A stretch of 64,000 bases of DNA from Limnochordaceae bacterium (GTDB taxonomy: Bacteria > Bacillota > Limnochordia > Limnochordales > DUMU01), in contig JADBKQ010000007.1 of assembly GCA_014896305.1 (NCBI GenBank), positions 1 through 64,000 on the forward strand, read 5' to 3'. Positions 17,781 to 28,888 of the stretch are shown one piece after another. The notes beneath the pieces are model-generated. The model saw only the letters and a program-made list of their open reading frames with translations. It made no database searches and was not told the DNA's origin. Numbering within the stretch: the first letter of the stretch is position 1; the number at the start of each line of letters is the position of its first letter. Both the position numbers and the translations under genes were made by a program.

Positions 17781-19097
17781 GTGGAGGCGTGGGCGAGCCA
17801 GCGGGTGGACAAGATCTTCAAAGATCCGGTGCACGACTCGATTCCGGTCGTCTGGCGTCTGATTCAGGATTTGATCGATACGCCCGAGTTTCAAAGACTC
17901 CGCCGCATCCGCCAGCTGGGCACCGCCGCCGGTGTTTACCACGGCGCTGAGCAGAGCCGTTTCGGCCACTGCCTGGGGGCCATGCATATCATGAACCGGG
18001 TGGTGTCCCACCTGCGGGAGACGGGCACAGGTATACCTGACGACGTCGCTTGCGAAGCGGCAGCTGCCGCACTCCTCCATGACCTGGGCCACGGCCCCTT
18101 CTCCCACGCACTGGAATCGGTGCTTACCCCATTCACTGATCACGAAGCATGGACGGCTCGCATTCTGACGAGTCCGGACACCATGGTGCATCAGGTTCTG
18201 GCGGCGGCCGACCCGGCGCTACCGCAACGTCTGGTTGAGGTCTTGAGGGGGCAAGTGACGGCTCGGTGGAACGAGTATCCGTATCTGGTCTCCCTGGTCG
18301 CGAGCCAGGTTGATGTCGACCGTATGGATTATCTACTCCGGGATTCGCTGTATACCGGTACGCTATACGGCGCATTCGATCTCGACCGCGTGATTCACAC
18401 CTTGACCGTCCGTGGGGATCAGATCGTCTTTATGGAGAAGGGGGTTCCATCCGCAGAAGAGTACGTATTGGCTCGTCACTACATGTACTGGCAGGTCTAT
18501 TTCCACAAAACCACCCGGGGAGAGGAGCTTTTGTTGCGGGCGGTTTGGCGGCGGGCGTACGAGCTGGCACAGGCCGGCCAGTTGCCCCTGGCCCAGACTC
18601 CCGCCTCCCTGCACGTCTTTTTCCAGGGTAAGCCGATGCTGTCCGACTTTTTGCGGCTCGATGACACGGACATCGTGATGGCCCTCAAACTGTGGCGACA
18701 CAGCGACGGCGACCCAGTCCTGGCCGACCTCTCCCGTCGCCTGCTCGACCGGGACCTGCTCAAACCAGTCTTCAAAGGGCATCGCAGTTATATGCCGATG
18801 GACCGGTTGCCGGCGGCGATGGAGATCGTGCAGCAGGCCGGGTTCGACTCCCGCTACTACTGCTTACCCGACACGGCGGCCGATGTGGCCTATGATTACT
18901 ACACCGAAGAGGAAAGGGGCGGCGGCAAAGGGAAGCCCCAGGCCATCTTGGTGGTGGACGAGCGGGATCATCTGCGCGAGCTGTCGAAGTTGTCTGAGGT
19001 AATCCGAGCGCTGGTCAGCCGGCAGCGGACGGCCGTCAACCTGTTTGTTCCAGCCCGTTGCCGGCAGCAGGTACAGCAGCTCTTTGAGGAAGGGTGA
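17781..19097 (+). CDS. HD-domain phosphohydrolase (dNTPase-like)
   Basis: 438-residue protein of the SAMHD1/YwfO-like group. The N-terminus KIFKDPVHDSIPV is diagnostic, followed by QRLRRIRQLGTAAGVYHGAEQSRFGHCLGA (split across the first metal His), the HD pair in LLHDLGHGPFSHALE, and LVASQVDVDRMDYLLRDSLYTG with the final metal Asp. Relatives hydrolyse deoxynucleoside triphosphates or other phosphoesters; the substrate here is not known. GTG 17781 follows GAGGAGGGG. An SDR gene starts 11 bases after the stop, so the two are probably co-transcribed. Confidence 0.87.
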   Translation: MEAWASQRVDKIFKDPVHDSIPVVWRLIQDLIDTPEFQRLRRIRQLGTAAGVYHGAEQSRFGHCLGAMHIMNRVVSHLRETGTGIPDDVACEAAAAALLHDLGHGPFSHALESVLTPFTDHEAWTARILTSPDTMVHQVLAAADPALPQRLVEVLRGQVTARWNEYPYLVSLVASQVDVDRMDYLLRDSLYTGTLYGAFDLDRVIHTLTVRGDQIVFMEKGVPSAEEYVLARHYMYWQVYFHKTTRGEELLLRAVWRRAYELAQAGQLPLAQTPASLHVFFQGKPMLSDFLRLDDTDIVMALKLWRHSDGDPVLADLSRRLLDRDLLKPVFKGHRSYMPMDRLPAAMEIVQQAGFDSRYYCLPDTAADVAYDYYTEEERGGGKGKPQAILVVDERDHLRELSKLSEVIRALVSRQRTAVNLFVPARCRQQVQQLFEEG

Positions 19098-19107
19098 ACC
19101 AGACCCT

Positions 19108-19920
19108 ATGGATCTTGGCATCGCAGGCCGGCAGGCGCTGGTCACCGCCGCCTCCCGCGGCTTGGGGCTGGCCATTGCCCGCCGCCTTTATGAAGAGGGC
19201 GCCGATGTAGCCATTTGCGCTCGTCATTCAGCCCCCCTCGAACAGGCCGCCTCCCAACTGCGGCAGTGGGGCAGGCAAGCCGGGAGGGACGAGTCAGCCC
19301 GCGTGATTCCCGTCGTGGCCGATGTGAGCCGGGCTGCGGACGTCCGTTATCTGCTGGACCAGGTTCAACAGGCAATGGGGGCGGTGGATATCTTGGTGGC
19401 CAATGCGGGTGGGCCGCCGCCCGGTGCGTTTGAATCCATCACAGAAGAGCAGTGGTGGGCGGGCCTGCAGCAAAACCTGTTGAGTACGATCCGCCTGTGC
19501 CGGGGCGTGGTGGAGGGCATGAAAGAGCGCCGGTGGGGGCGGTTGGTGGCCCTCACGTCGATCGGAGCCAAACGACCGTTGCCGGACTTGATGGTTTCCA
19601 ACACGGCCCGGGCCGGTGTGCTGGGATTCATGAAGAGCCTGGCCCGGGAGGTCGGGCCGTATGGGGTGACAGCGAACGTGGTTTGCCCCGGATACACACT
19701 GACCGAGCGGTTGCAGGAGTTGGCGGCGGCTCGCGAAAAGGCCGGCCTGGGTTCACGGGAGGAGACGTTTCGCCTGTGGGAGCAGAACATTCCCCTGGGA
19801 CGCTTGGGACGGCCAGAGGAGCTGGCGGATGTGGTGGCCTTCCTTGCCTCTGAACGAGCCAGCTACGTGACGGGCACGGTACTGCAGGTGGACGGGGGTT
19901 GGGTAGAGAGCCTGTATTAG
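19108..19920 (+). CDS. Short-chain dehydrogenase/reductase with atypical active site
   Basis: 270-residue Rossmann protein of the FabG/beta-ketoacyl reductase-like type. The nucleotide-binding region reads VTAASRGLGLAIARRLYEEG in place of the usual TGxxxGxG, and NAGGPPPGAF matches the NAG motif. At the position where SDRs have YxxxK, this protein has SNTARAG (Ser and Arg replace Tyr and Lys), while GVTANVVCPGYTLTERL is normal. A divergent SDR subgroup is known to lack the catalytic tetrad, so a standard oxidoreductase role is doubtful. ATG 19108 is the start; the frame runs further upstream only as a shadow of the HD gene. Confidence 0.85.
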   Translation: MDLGIAGRQALVTAASRGLGLAIARRLYEEGADVAICARHSAPLEQAASQLRQWGRQAGRDESARVIPVVADVSRAADVRYLLDQVQQAMGAVDILVANAGGPPPGAFESITEEQWWAGLQQNLLSTIRLCRGVVEGMKERRWGRLVALTSIGAKRPLPDLMVSNTARAGVLGFMKSLAREVGPYGVTANVVCPGYTLTERLQELAAAREKAGLGSREETFRLWEQNIPLGRLGRPEELADVVAFLASERASYVTGTVLQVDGGWVESLY

Positions 19921-20050
19921 GACTGGGGTGGGGACAGAGGCTGACCTCGCGAAACCCGATCCGATCTTACCGCACCGTACCAACCCCGGCAGCCACCGCG
20001 ACCCCTCCGTTCTCATCGTACCGCGGGCAATGCGGAAAGGAGCAGAAAGA

Positions 20051-21733
20051 ATGGCAAACGCCAAACGTCCGGCACATCCGGGTGCCACGGCGATCACCCG
20101 CCCACCCGAGCCGTCCGCCGCCGGTTCGAAAGCGGAGCGGGCCGGGGCGGTCTCCCAACGCCGCTTTTTCGAAGTGTTCTTGTTTGTCTGTGGGATGGCG
20201 GTGATGATCGTGGAGTTGGCTGCCTCCCGCCTGCTTGCTCCCTTCTTCGGAGACTCGCTGGTGGTCTGGGCCAACCTGATCGGCATCATCATGCTGGGAC
20301 TGACCCTTGGTTACTACTGGGGCGGTCGCTATGCAGATCGCCACCCGCATGTGCGGCCGTTGCTGGTCGTGGTGGCGGTGGCGGGCGTCTGGGTAGGGCT
20401 GCTCCCGCTCCTGTCCCGTCCTCTTTTCCGCTTGCTGCAAGCCGGCATTTTCGGCACCCCCGCCGGACTCATCGTCCTCTCGTTTTTTGGTGCCACCCTG
20501 GCATTCCTTCCCCCCGTCATCTTGCTGGGGTGGGTCAGCCCGTATGTGTTGCGGCTCTTGAACCGTTCCGTCGAGGAGTCGGGTCAGCTGGCCGGCCGGC
20601 TGTATGCCATCTCCACCCTGGGGAGTCTGGCCGGAACGTTTCTGCCCTCGCTGGTCACCATTCCCCTGCTAGGCACGACTGCCACCTTTGCCATCGCTGC
20701 GGCGGCGTTGATTCTGGTGAGTGCGTGGGGCTGGTTGGCGACCCTCTCCCGACCTCGCTCCTCCCGCCTGTTCGCGCGTTTGCCCGCCCTACTGGTTTTC
20801 CTGGTTCTACTGGGAGTCCCTGGAGTCGTCGGCTTCCGCCTGACCGGCCCTCTCAAGCCTGTCCCTGGCCTGGTGGCGGAGGTGGAGACACCCTACCAGT
20901 TTGCCCAGGTGATCCAGGCGGGGGATACCCGCTACCTGACGGTCAACGAGGGCGGCGGAATCCAATCTCTCTATCGCCCCGGTTCACCCTATGGCACGGG
21001 TTTCTACTATGACTACTTTGCTCTCCTGCCCTACCTCCTTTCCCTGAACCACTCGCTGGCGGAGAGACGGCAGGCACTGCTGATCGGTTACGCTGGCGGC
21101 ACGGTGGCGCGGCAACTGGTGGAGCTTCCAGCTGCCTACCGCATGCAGGTGCAGGCAGTCGAGATCGATCCCGCCTTGCTGCGTCTCGGCCGGGAGTATA
21201 TGGGAGGCATTCCGCCGCAGGTCAGCGTGGCGGTGGGCGATGGCCGCATCTGGCTGAGCGCCGACCGGCGCCGGTACGACCTGATCATCGTGGATGCTTA
21301 CGCGCAAGAGATGTACATTCCGTTTCAGCTGTCGACCCAGGAGTTTTTCACCGAGGCGAAGAAGCGACTGAGTCCTGACGGCATTTTGGCGATCAATGTC
21401 AACGCCACCCAAACCGGCGGCCTTTTGGCTTCGTTTTACCGCACCCTGGCCAGAGTCTTTCCCTACGTATACTGGTCGCGGGCTGGCGGGGTGATGAACT
21501 GGCTCCTCATAGGTAGCAGCAAGCCTTTGACGCCCGCCGGCCTGGCCGAGCGAGTTCGCCGCGACGGCCCGGTGCAACTGGCGGAGGTGGCGAGGCAACT
21601 GGAGGCGGGGTGGCGCAGTACCCCTCCTTCCGGCCGGGCTGTGCTCTTGCGGGATGATCGGGCGCCGGTCGAACTTCTGACGGATTGGATGATCTTTACC
21701 TACCGAAACCCTGCGTCGCCGCCCGCCCGGTAG
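20051..21733 (+). CDS. Membrane protein with C-terminal spermidine synthase-like domain
   Basis: 560 residues. The N-terminal half holds several transmembrane helices, beginning FLFVCGMAVMIVELAASRLL and LIGIIMLGLTLGYYWGGRYA. The C-terminal half is a spermidine-synthase/methyltransferase-like Rossmann domain (LLIGYAGGTVARQLVE, VEIDPALLRLGREYM, VAVGDGRIWL, YDLIIVDAYAQEMYIPFQL). Fused proteins of this type are widespread. Whether they make polyamines is unclear, since the classical GGGDG motif is altered to GYAGG here. ATG 20051 is preceded by a GGAG-containing site. It lies in a plus-strand run with the SDR and HAD genes. Confidence 0.82.
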   Translation: MANAKRPAHPGATAITRPPEPSAAGSKAERAGAVSQRRFFEVFLFVCGMAVMIVELAASRLLAPFFGDSLVVWANLIGIIMLGLTLGYYWGGRYADRHPHVRPLLVVVAVAGVWVGLLPLLSRPLFRLLQAGIFGTPAGLIVLSFFGATLAFLPPVILLGWVSPYVLRLLNRSVEESGQLAGRLYAISTLGSLAGTFLPSLVTIPLLGTTATFAIAAAALILVSAWGWLATLSRPRSSRLFARLPALLVFLVLLGVPGVVGFRLTGPLKPVPGLVAEVETPYQFAQVIQAGDTRYLTVNEGGGIQSLYRPGSPYGTGFYYDYFALLPYLLSLNHSLAERRQALLIGYAGGTVARQLVELPAAYRMQVQAVEIDPALLRLGREYMGGIPPQVSVAVGDGRIWLSADRRRYDLIIVDAYAQEMYIPFQLSTQEFFTEAKKRLSPDGILAINVNATQTGGLLASFYRTLARVFPYVYWSRAGGVMNWLLIGSSKPLTPAGLAERVRRDGPVQLAEVARQLEAGWRSTPPSGRAVLLRDDRAPVELLTDWMIFTYRNPASPPAR

Positions 21734-21795
21734 GTGCTGTGTACGGACGCTGACACTCGCTTACGAGCAGGGATGCAAAGGAGAACGGCAACAGA

Positions 21796-22713
21796 GTGGT
21801 CAAGGAGACACAGAAGGAGACGCAGTTTACTAGCTGGCAGAACCCGTCCGGTTCGGCGAAGAGCCCGCAGCCGCAGGCGTTCATTTTGGACCTGGATGGG
21901 GTGGTGTACCGCGGCAATCAGGTGATCCCGGGGGCGCCTGCCTTTTTTGAACGGGCGGCCGCTCATGGCTGCTGCTGGATCTTTGTGAGCAACAACTCCA
22001 CCCGCACACCGGAAGCCTTTGCGGAGAAGCTGACCCGGATGGGCATACCTACCCGCGCTGAGCAGGTGGTCACGTCCGGCCAGGTGACCGCTGAGTTCGT
22101 CCGCGACGAGCTCCGCCGGGAGCTGGAGCAGCCCCCTCGGCTCTTCGTCATCGGGGAGGAAGGGCTGCGCACCCTGCTGTTGGCTGCCGGTGCCGAACTG
22201 GTAGAGACTCCTGAATCGTGGCAGGAGCTACCGCCCCCCGTCGATGCGGTGGTGGTCGGCCTGGACACGGCCTTCACCTTCGCCAAGCTGCGGGCCGCCT
22301 GCCATTGGATTCGGCAAGGAGCCCGGTTCATCGGGACGAATCCTGACCGGACCTTCCCATATCCTTCTGGAATTGGCCCGGGCGCGGGAACGATTCTGGC
22401 GGCTGTTCAGGCGTGTACCGACGTGGAGCCGCTGGTGATGGGTAAGCCGTCGCCGCCAATCCTGCGGGCGGCGCTGCGCCGTTTGGGGGTGGCCGGGCCG
22501 GCAGCGGCTGCCGAAGTCTGCCTCGTGGGCGACCGGCTGGACACGGATATTGCTGGGGCCCATAGCGTGGGACTGTCCTCCTGCCTGGTGCTGACCGGCG
22601 TCACCAGTGCGGCGCAGGTGGCCGACCCGGGGCAGCTGCCGGCTGCCTGGCGGCCGAGCCGGGTGGTGGAGAGTCTGGCCGTCCTGGCCGATCAACTGTG
22701 GGGCAACGAGTAG
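21796..22713 (+). CDS. HAD-IIA family sugar/nitrophenyl phosphatase (NagD-like)
   Basis: HAD superfamily hydrolase of subclass IIA, about 305 residues. Motif I is FILDLDGVVYRG (nucleophile and acid Asp), motif II FVSNNSTRTP, motif III Lys in VMGKPSPPILRAAL, and motif IV VGDRLDTDIAGAHSVG. The cap domain sits between motifs II and III, as in NagD and p-nitrophenyl phosphatases. These enzymes dephosphorylate small phosphoesters such as nucleotides or sugar phosphates. GTG 21796 has AAGGAG about 12 bases upstream, somewhat far. It converges with the Nudix gene. Confidence 0.88.
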   Translation: MVKETQKETQFTSWQNPSGSAKSPQPQAFILDLDGVVYRGNQVIPGAPAFFERAAAHGCCWIFVSNNSTRTPEAFAEKLTRMGIPTRAEQVVTSGQVTAEFVRDELRRELEQPPRLFVIGEEGLRTLLLAAGAELVETPESWQELPPPVDAVVVGLDTAFTFAKLRAACHWIRQGARFIGTNPDRTFPYPSGIGPGAGTILAAVQACTDVEPLVMGKPSPPILRAALRRLGVAGPAAAAEVCLVGDRLDTDIAGAHSVGLSSCLVLTGVTSAAQVADPGQLPAAWRPSRVVESLAVLADQLWGNE

Positions 22714-22794
22714 CTGGCGGAGCCAGGTGGGCGCAGTACGGCTGCCCAGCAGGCGATGGACCATGCAAAACCAGGCCGCTCCCGCCCCCGGGGT

Positions 22795-23289
22795 TCACGA
22801 ATGGGAGCGAAGATGCGTGTGCAGCAGGAAAAGGGCAGCCAGGGTCTTGGCATCTTGAATGCGGCCCTCCCGCGCGCCGGCATCCAGTTCGGCGAGACTC
22901 CACCATTCGACGGGAGAGATCTCTTCGTTGGCTTCAGGGTGCGCGCCAGCCGGCTCGTCTTCGGCTGCTTCAGCCAGAAAGATGTGCATGAATTCAGAGG
23001 AGTACCCTGGGGCAAGAAAGAAGCTGCCTAGTTCTATCCATTGGCCAGCCTGCAGTCCGGTCTCTTCGGAAAGCTCCCGCTTCGCACAGGCCAGCGGGGG
23101 CTCGGGAGGATCGATGGTTCCGGCAGGAAACTCCAGGATCTCGCGATCGATGGCGGGACGGAATTGGCGGATCAGGCCGTAGCGATTGGCACGGCTGGGC
23201 ACGATGGTGACAGCGCCCGGGTGGTCGATGACCGTGTACAGATGGGTGTGGCCGTTCACCGTATGGGGCTTCTGGACAACGTGAAACAC
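22795..23289 (-). CDS. Nudix hydrolase (ADP-ribose pyrophosphatase-like)
   Basis: 164 residues with a perfect Nudix box: G-x5-E-x7-REUxEExGU is satisfied by GTIDPPEPPLACAKRELSEE followed by TGL. HLYTVIDHPGAVTIVPSR at the N-terminus and SSEFMHIFLAE after the box match ADP-ribose pyrophosphatases, which split ADP-ribose to AMP and ribose 5-phosphate. I chose GTG 23289 because AAAGGAG is eight bases upstream and the protein then begins at the usual domain border. The open frame continues another 50 codons upstream without a comparable site. It is downstream of thiamine pyrophosphokinase on the same strand. Confidence 0.87.
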   Translation of the reverse strand: MFHVVQKPHTVNGHTHLYTVIDHPGAVTIVPSRANRYGLIRQFRPAIDREILEFPAGTIDPPEPPLACAKRELSEETGLQAGQWIELGSFFLAPGYSSEFMHIFLAEAAEDEPAGAHPEANEEISPVEWWSLAELDAGAREGRIQDAKTLAALFLLHTHLRSHS

Positions 23290-23444
23290 GGGAAAGACTC
23301 CTTTCCACAGTTTGAACAGGTCGCCAGCTGCCAGGCCGGCGGCTTCAGCGTAACTCCAGTATAGCCTGAGGGCAGAAAGCATGATCAGGGCTGACGCGGT
23401 GCAGGGGATAGGGATCCCCTCTACTTTCGGCGCAAGCACTTCAC

Positions 23445-24149
23445 CTAGTCGTGCCTGTGCTCGACGACGACAAGCATCTCCCCTTGTTCCAGTTCCACCT
23501 GCACCTGCTGCTCCACACTCACATTACTGATTCCTCGTGAACTGCCGGCGGCCAGGTAGGCCCCCTCCAGCGGCCAGCGCAGCCCGGCGAGAGTGACGCC
23601 GCGGCAGTCGGTCCACGGGACGAGGTTGACGGTCTCCCCAGGCGGGCCGGCCCAGGCCATTCGTTGCGGCCCGGACAGAAACCAGATGGTCTCGCCCGGT
23701 TCTTCGACCCGGGCGGCCAGGCCCGCCTGTGCGGCTTGCCGAAGAAGCATCAGGTTGCCCAACCACTGCGAAGTCCGTCCCCCACGCACCCCCGTAAGGA
23801 TTACGCCCGGGGCTGGCCGGGCCAGCTCGGGAACAAGGCGCAGCGCCAGTTCGCCGTCGGTCGCGTCTTTTTCCCGGGGGTAGCGCCGGACCTGGCCACC
23901 GGACCTTTCGATCAGGCCAGGCAGGGTCTCTTGCAGCTCCAGCGGCAACGAGTCAAGATCGCCCACCAGATAGTGGGGGAGTAACCCCGCCTGCCAGAGG
24001 GCCGCCGCCCCTTTGTCCACCCCAATCCACCAGCGTTGGCCAGAGGCGAGGCGGGCCAACCAGTCTGCGGGTGGAGGGGTCCCGCCAAGGACTAACAACG
24101 CATTAGTTCGGGCCTCATGGGACTCACCTGCTCGCTTATCTGGCCTCAT
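23445..24149 (-). CDS. thiN: Thiamine pyrophosphokinase
   Basis: Transfers pyrophosphate from ATP to thiamine to make thiamine diphosphate. The 234-residue protein contains the family signatures WWIGVDKGAAALWQAGL, HYLVGDLDSL (catalytic Asp), YPREKDATDGELAL and LTGVRGGRTSQWLGNLMLL; the last has QWLGN where most homologs have the DH.L.N pattern. ATG 24149 follows AAAGGAGG by eight bases; 24 upstream in-frame codons lack a site. In Bacillus and relatives this enzyme lies in the rpe-spoVM region; here it is beside a Nudix gene. Confidence 0.88.
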   Translation of the reverse strand: MRPDKRAGESHEARTNALLVLGGTPPPADWLARLASGQRWWIGVDKGAAALWQAGLLPHYLVGDLDSLPLELQETLPGLIERSGGQVRRYPREKDATDGELALRLVPELARPAPGVILTGVRGGRTSQWLGNLMLLRQAAQAGLAARVEEPGETIWFLSGPQRMAWAGPPGETVNLVPWTDCRGVTLAGLRWPLEGAYLAAGSSRGISNVSVEQQVQVELEQGEMLVVVEHRHD

Positions 24150-24498
24150 ACCTGGTCCTCCTTTTCCGCGGTACATACAATCCGGACAATCCGGCCACAC
24201 GTCACCCGTACGGACAGCCACACGGAAACCATACAGGCAGCTACAACCTGACTCGTGCGGGCGTCGTCAATGGTTGCCATGGGGCGTGGACAGCGGACGG
24301 ACCACGGGGGAGATCCTTCCAAGCCTAACCTGTCTTCGGTAGAGACGCAATGGTGCTGGGGCTGTGGCGTTCTCTCCCGGGACAAGGGCTGCTGCCTGCG
24401 GGGGTGGAGTTCGGCACCGCGGAAGGGGGTTCACCATAGGATAACCGGGCAGGCCCGGACCCGCCGGCCTGCAAACGGATGGCGGTGGGGTAGACGAG
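24150..24498. other. Divergent intergenic region, thiamine pyrophosphokinase / ytaF
   Basis: No credible ORF. ACAATCCGG is tandemly repeated at 24177-24185 and 24186-24194, 28 bases before the thiN start, where it could be a regulator site. I looked for a yybP-ykoY Mn riboswitch ahead of the MntP-related ytaF and for a TPP riboswitch ahead of thiN and did not see either core. Confidence 0.4.
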
Positions 24499-25251
24499 AT
24501 GATCAGCTTGACGTGGACTCAGTGGGGTCAGCTTTTGCTGCTCACCGTGGTTTTGAGCCTGGACGCGTTGGCGGCCGGGGTGGCTTACGGATTACGCCGC
24601 ATCCGGGTGCCGATGCCGTCGTTGCTGCTGATGAGCGGGGGCTGTGGCTTGCTGTTTGCGGGTGCCAATAGCATCGGGCATGTTCTGACCTGGGCGCTGG
24701 GAACGACGGCCAGTCACTGGCTGGGCGGGATCCTGTTGATCGGTCGGGGTGTCTGGATGGGTCTGCAGCCCCGTCCTGAGCAGAACGGAGCGGTGGCAGC
24801 CACGGCGGAGGGCGCGGGCGGGGAAAGCGCCACGGCCGCACGCCCCTGGGTTCACCTGGAGATGAAGCTGCGCTCGGTGGGGCTGGTCATTCAGATCCTG
24901 CGCTACCCGGACACATCGGATCTCGATCGTTCGGGGTTGATTAGCGGTGCAGAAGCGGTGTTGATGGGTTTTGCGCTGGCCCTGGATTCGCTGGGGGTGG
25001 GGATGGCGGCGGCGTTGGGCCACGACAACGGGTGGCTCGCTCCTGTCTTGCTGGCGGCTGGGACGGCTCTGGCGCTCTGGCTGGGCAGCTGGTGGGGTGG
25101 ACGGGCGACCCGCCGTTGGTGGGGACGACGGACCGGGGAACCGGCGGCGCGCGGCGAGCCATCCCAGGCGTTGATCCTCGCTCAACAATGGCTGGCGGCG
25201 GCCGTGCTGGTGGGGCTGGGGGCAGCCCGGCTGCTGGCCATGCTATGGTAA
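24499..25251 (+). CDS. ytaF: Sporulation membrane protein YtaF (MntP-like family)
   Basis: Polytopic membrane protein of 250 residues, with two related halves of three helices each, as in YtaF and the manganese exporter MntP. The repeated acidic motif is visible: VVLSLDALAAGVAYGLRRI in the first half and LMGFALALDSLGVGMAAALG in the second. The halves are joined by a charged loop. YtaF is a sporulation-associated protein of endospore formers, which supports a spore-forming ancestry. ATG 24499 is preceded by a GGTGGGG-type site. The gene stands alone. Confidence 0.82.
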   Translation: MISLTWTQWGQLLLLTVVLSLDALAAGVAYGLRRIRVPMPSLLLMSGGCGLLFAGANSIGHVLTWALGTTASHWLGGILLIGRGVWMGLQPRPEQNGAVAATAEGAGGESATAARPWVHLEMKLRSVGLVIQILRYPDTSDLDRSGLISGAEAVLMGFALALDSLGVGMAAALGHDNGWLAPVLLAAGTALALWLGSWWGGRATRRWWGRRTGEPAARGEPSQALILAQQWLAAAVLVGLGAARLLAMLW

Positions 25252-25290
25252 TGGTAGAGGAGGAAACCGCCAGCTTGGACGGTTGCGAGT

Positions 25291-25380
25291 CTTGAGGTGA
25301 TTGGAACGTTTGGATTGGGTGCGGCGACGGGATGGAGGAATGTATGTCTGAGCAAGGCTTGAGGTGATTGGGGCGTTTGG
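25291..25380. repeat. Direct repeat upstream of the metK promoter
   Basis: A 23-base unit beginning CTTGAGGTGATTGG and ending CGTTTGG occurs at 25291-25313 and 25358-25380, 67 bases apart, with 21 of 23 bases identical. The second copy ends seven bases before the -35 box of metK, so it may be an activator or repressor site. Confidence 0.6.
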
Positions 25381-25386
25381 GAAGCA

Positions 25387-25415
25387 TTGACACTGGGGGA
25401 GGGGTATGCTACCAT
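25387..25415 (+). promoter_or_regulatory. metK promoter
   Basis: TTGACA (25387-25392), a 17-base spacer and TACCAT (25410-25415). The predicted transcript begins near 25422 and runs straight into the terminator-like hairpin. Confidence 0.7.
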
Positions 25416-25430
25416 CTGGACCTGGACAAC

Positions 25431-25474
25431 CCCCCAACAGGAGAGGGAGAGCACCCTCCTCTGGGGCTTTTTTT
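25431..25474 (+). terminator. Terminator hairpin in the metK leader
   Basis: CCCCA (25432-25436) pairs with TGGGG (25462-25466), and AGGA-GGG pairs with CCCTCCT inside it with a small bulge. Seven T (25468-25474) follow. It lies between the metK promoter and the metK start, so metK transcription must pass it. It looks like an attenuator, but no SAM-I core is present. Confidence 0.75.
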
Positions 25475-25518
25475 GTCGAGAGGAGCGGGCCGCAGAAGGA
25501 CGAGGAGGAGCGTAGGCC

Positions 25519-28079
<2,561 letters not shown>

Positions 28080-28111
28080 GTTAGTGCAAGGCTGAACGGC
28101 GGCTCGTTGAC

Positions 28112-28144
28112 GTTCCCGGTCACTCAGGTGATCGGGAACTTTTT
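28112..28144 (+). terminator. Intrinsic terminator of metK-ahcY
   Basis: GTTCCCGGTCAC and GTGATCGGGAAC form a stem of about 12 pairs around a short loop, followed by five T, 32 bases after the ahcY stop. Confidence 0.9.
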
Positions 28145-28249
28145 GTTGAACCGGCTCCTTTCGACAGACAGAGGAAGGTGTTTCCTGTTACGATAGGGCG
28201 TGCCTGTATAGTCCAGAATTGGGTTTAACAACCAAAGGGAGGGATCTGG

Positions 28250-28888
28250 ATGAGTCTACAGGAGAAATGGCAGCGAATGGGTCGAGGTATGGGGGAGTAT
28301 GGCAGGTGGCGGTGGAGAGACCAGGGGTCTTGCCATTCCAGTGGGGGAAGGGGCTCATCCCTGGCCGCCGTTCTTGCCGCTGGCGTCATGTTGGGAGCAT
28401 GGCTGGGCTACGCGCCGCCCACACGGGCGGTTGGGCCTTCCATCAGCGGTCAGACCGTGATCAGCGTCCGCATTGCCCCGTCCATCGAGGTGGACATGTG
28501 GCCAAGCCCGCTCATCTCGCTCGCCGCGGCCATCCCGCAGCGTCCGGTGGTCTCGTCTGCCTTGACTCTGCGAGTGCGTGCCAATGCCGCCTGGGGTGTG
28601 CAGTTGTCCACCGATCACCCTGGGGGACTGTTACGGCCCTGGAACGGTTCTTCCTACGTACCGGACGGCAAACCGCTCTCCCTGCCGCTGGAGTGGGGCA
28701 CGAGCCCGGCCGGCCCGTGGACACCCTTTACAGGGACCGCCGCCGCGTGGCTGACCAACCAACCAGCTACGGGGGACCAGCCCGCCGAACGCACATTTTA
28801 TGTCCGCTTTACGCCGACGTTTGCGGACATGGCAGGGGAGACCGAGTACCGGGTCGGTGTCACCATGGCCGCGGGGGTGGGCTACTGA
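28250..28888 (+). CDS. Secreted beta-rich protein, pilin-like (first gene of four-gene cassette)
   Basis: 212 residues with a signal sequence (LAAVLAAGVMLGAWLGYAPP) and a mature region of alternating beta strands. The order of blocks (SALTLRVRANAAWGVQLSTD, LSLPLEWGTSPAGPW, ERTFYVRFTPTFADMAGETE, YRVGVTMAAG) recalls spore coat U/Csu-type pilin domains but lacks their conserved cysteines, so no family is assigned. ATG 28250 is preceded by GGGAGGG. The next gene's ATG overlaps the stop (TGATG). A TATAGT element near 28207 could be the -10 of the cassette, but no good -35 accompanies it. Confidence 0.7.
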   Translation: MSLQEKWQRMGRGMGEYGRWRWRDQGSCHSSGGRGSSLAAVLAAGVMLGAWLGYAPPTRAVGPSISGQTVISVRIAPSIEVDMWPSPLISLAAAIPQRPVVSSALTLRVRANAAWGVQLSTDHPGGLLRPWNGSSYVPDGKPLSLPLEWGTSPAGPWTPFTGTAAAWLTNQPATGDQPAERTFYVRFTPTFADMAGETEYRVGVTMAAGVGY

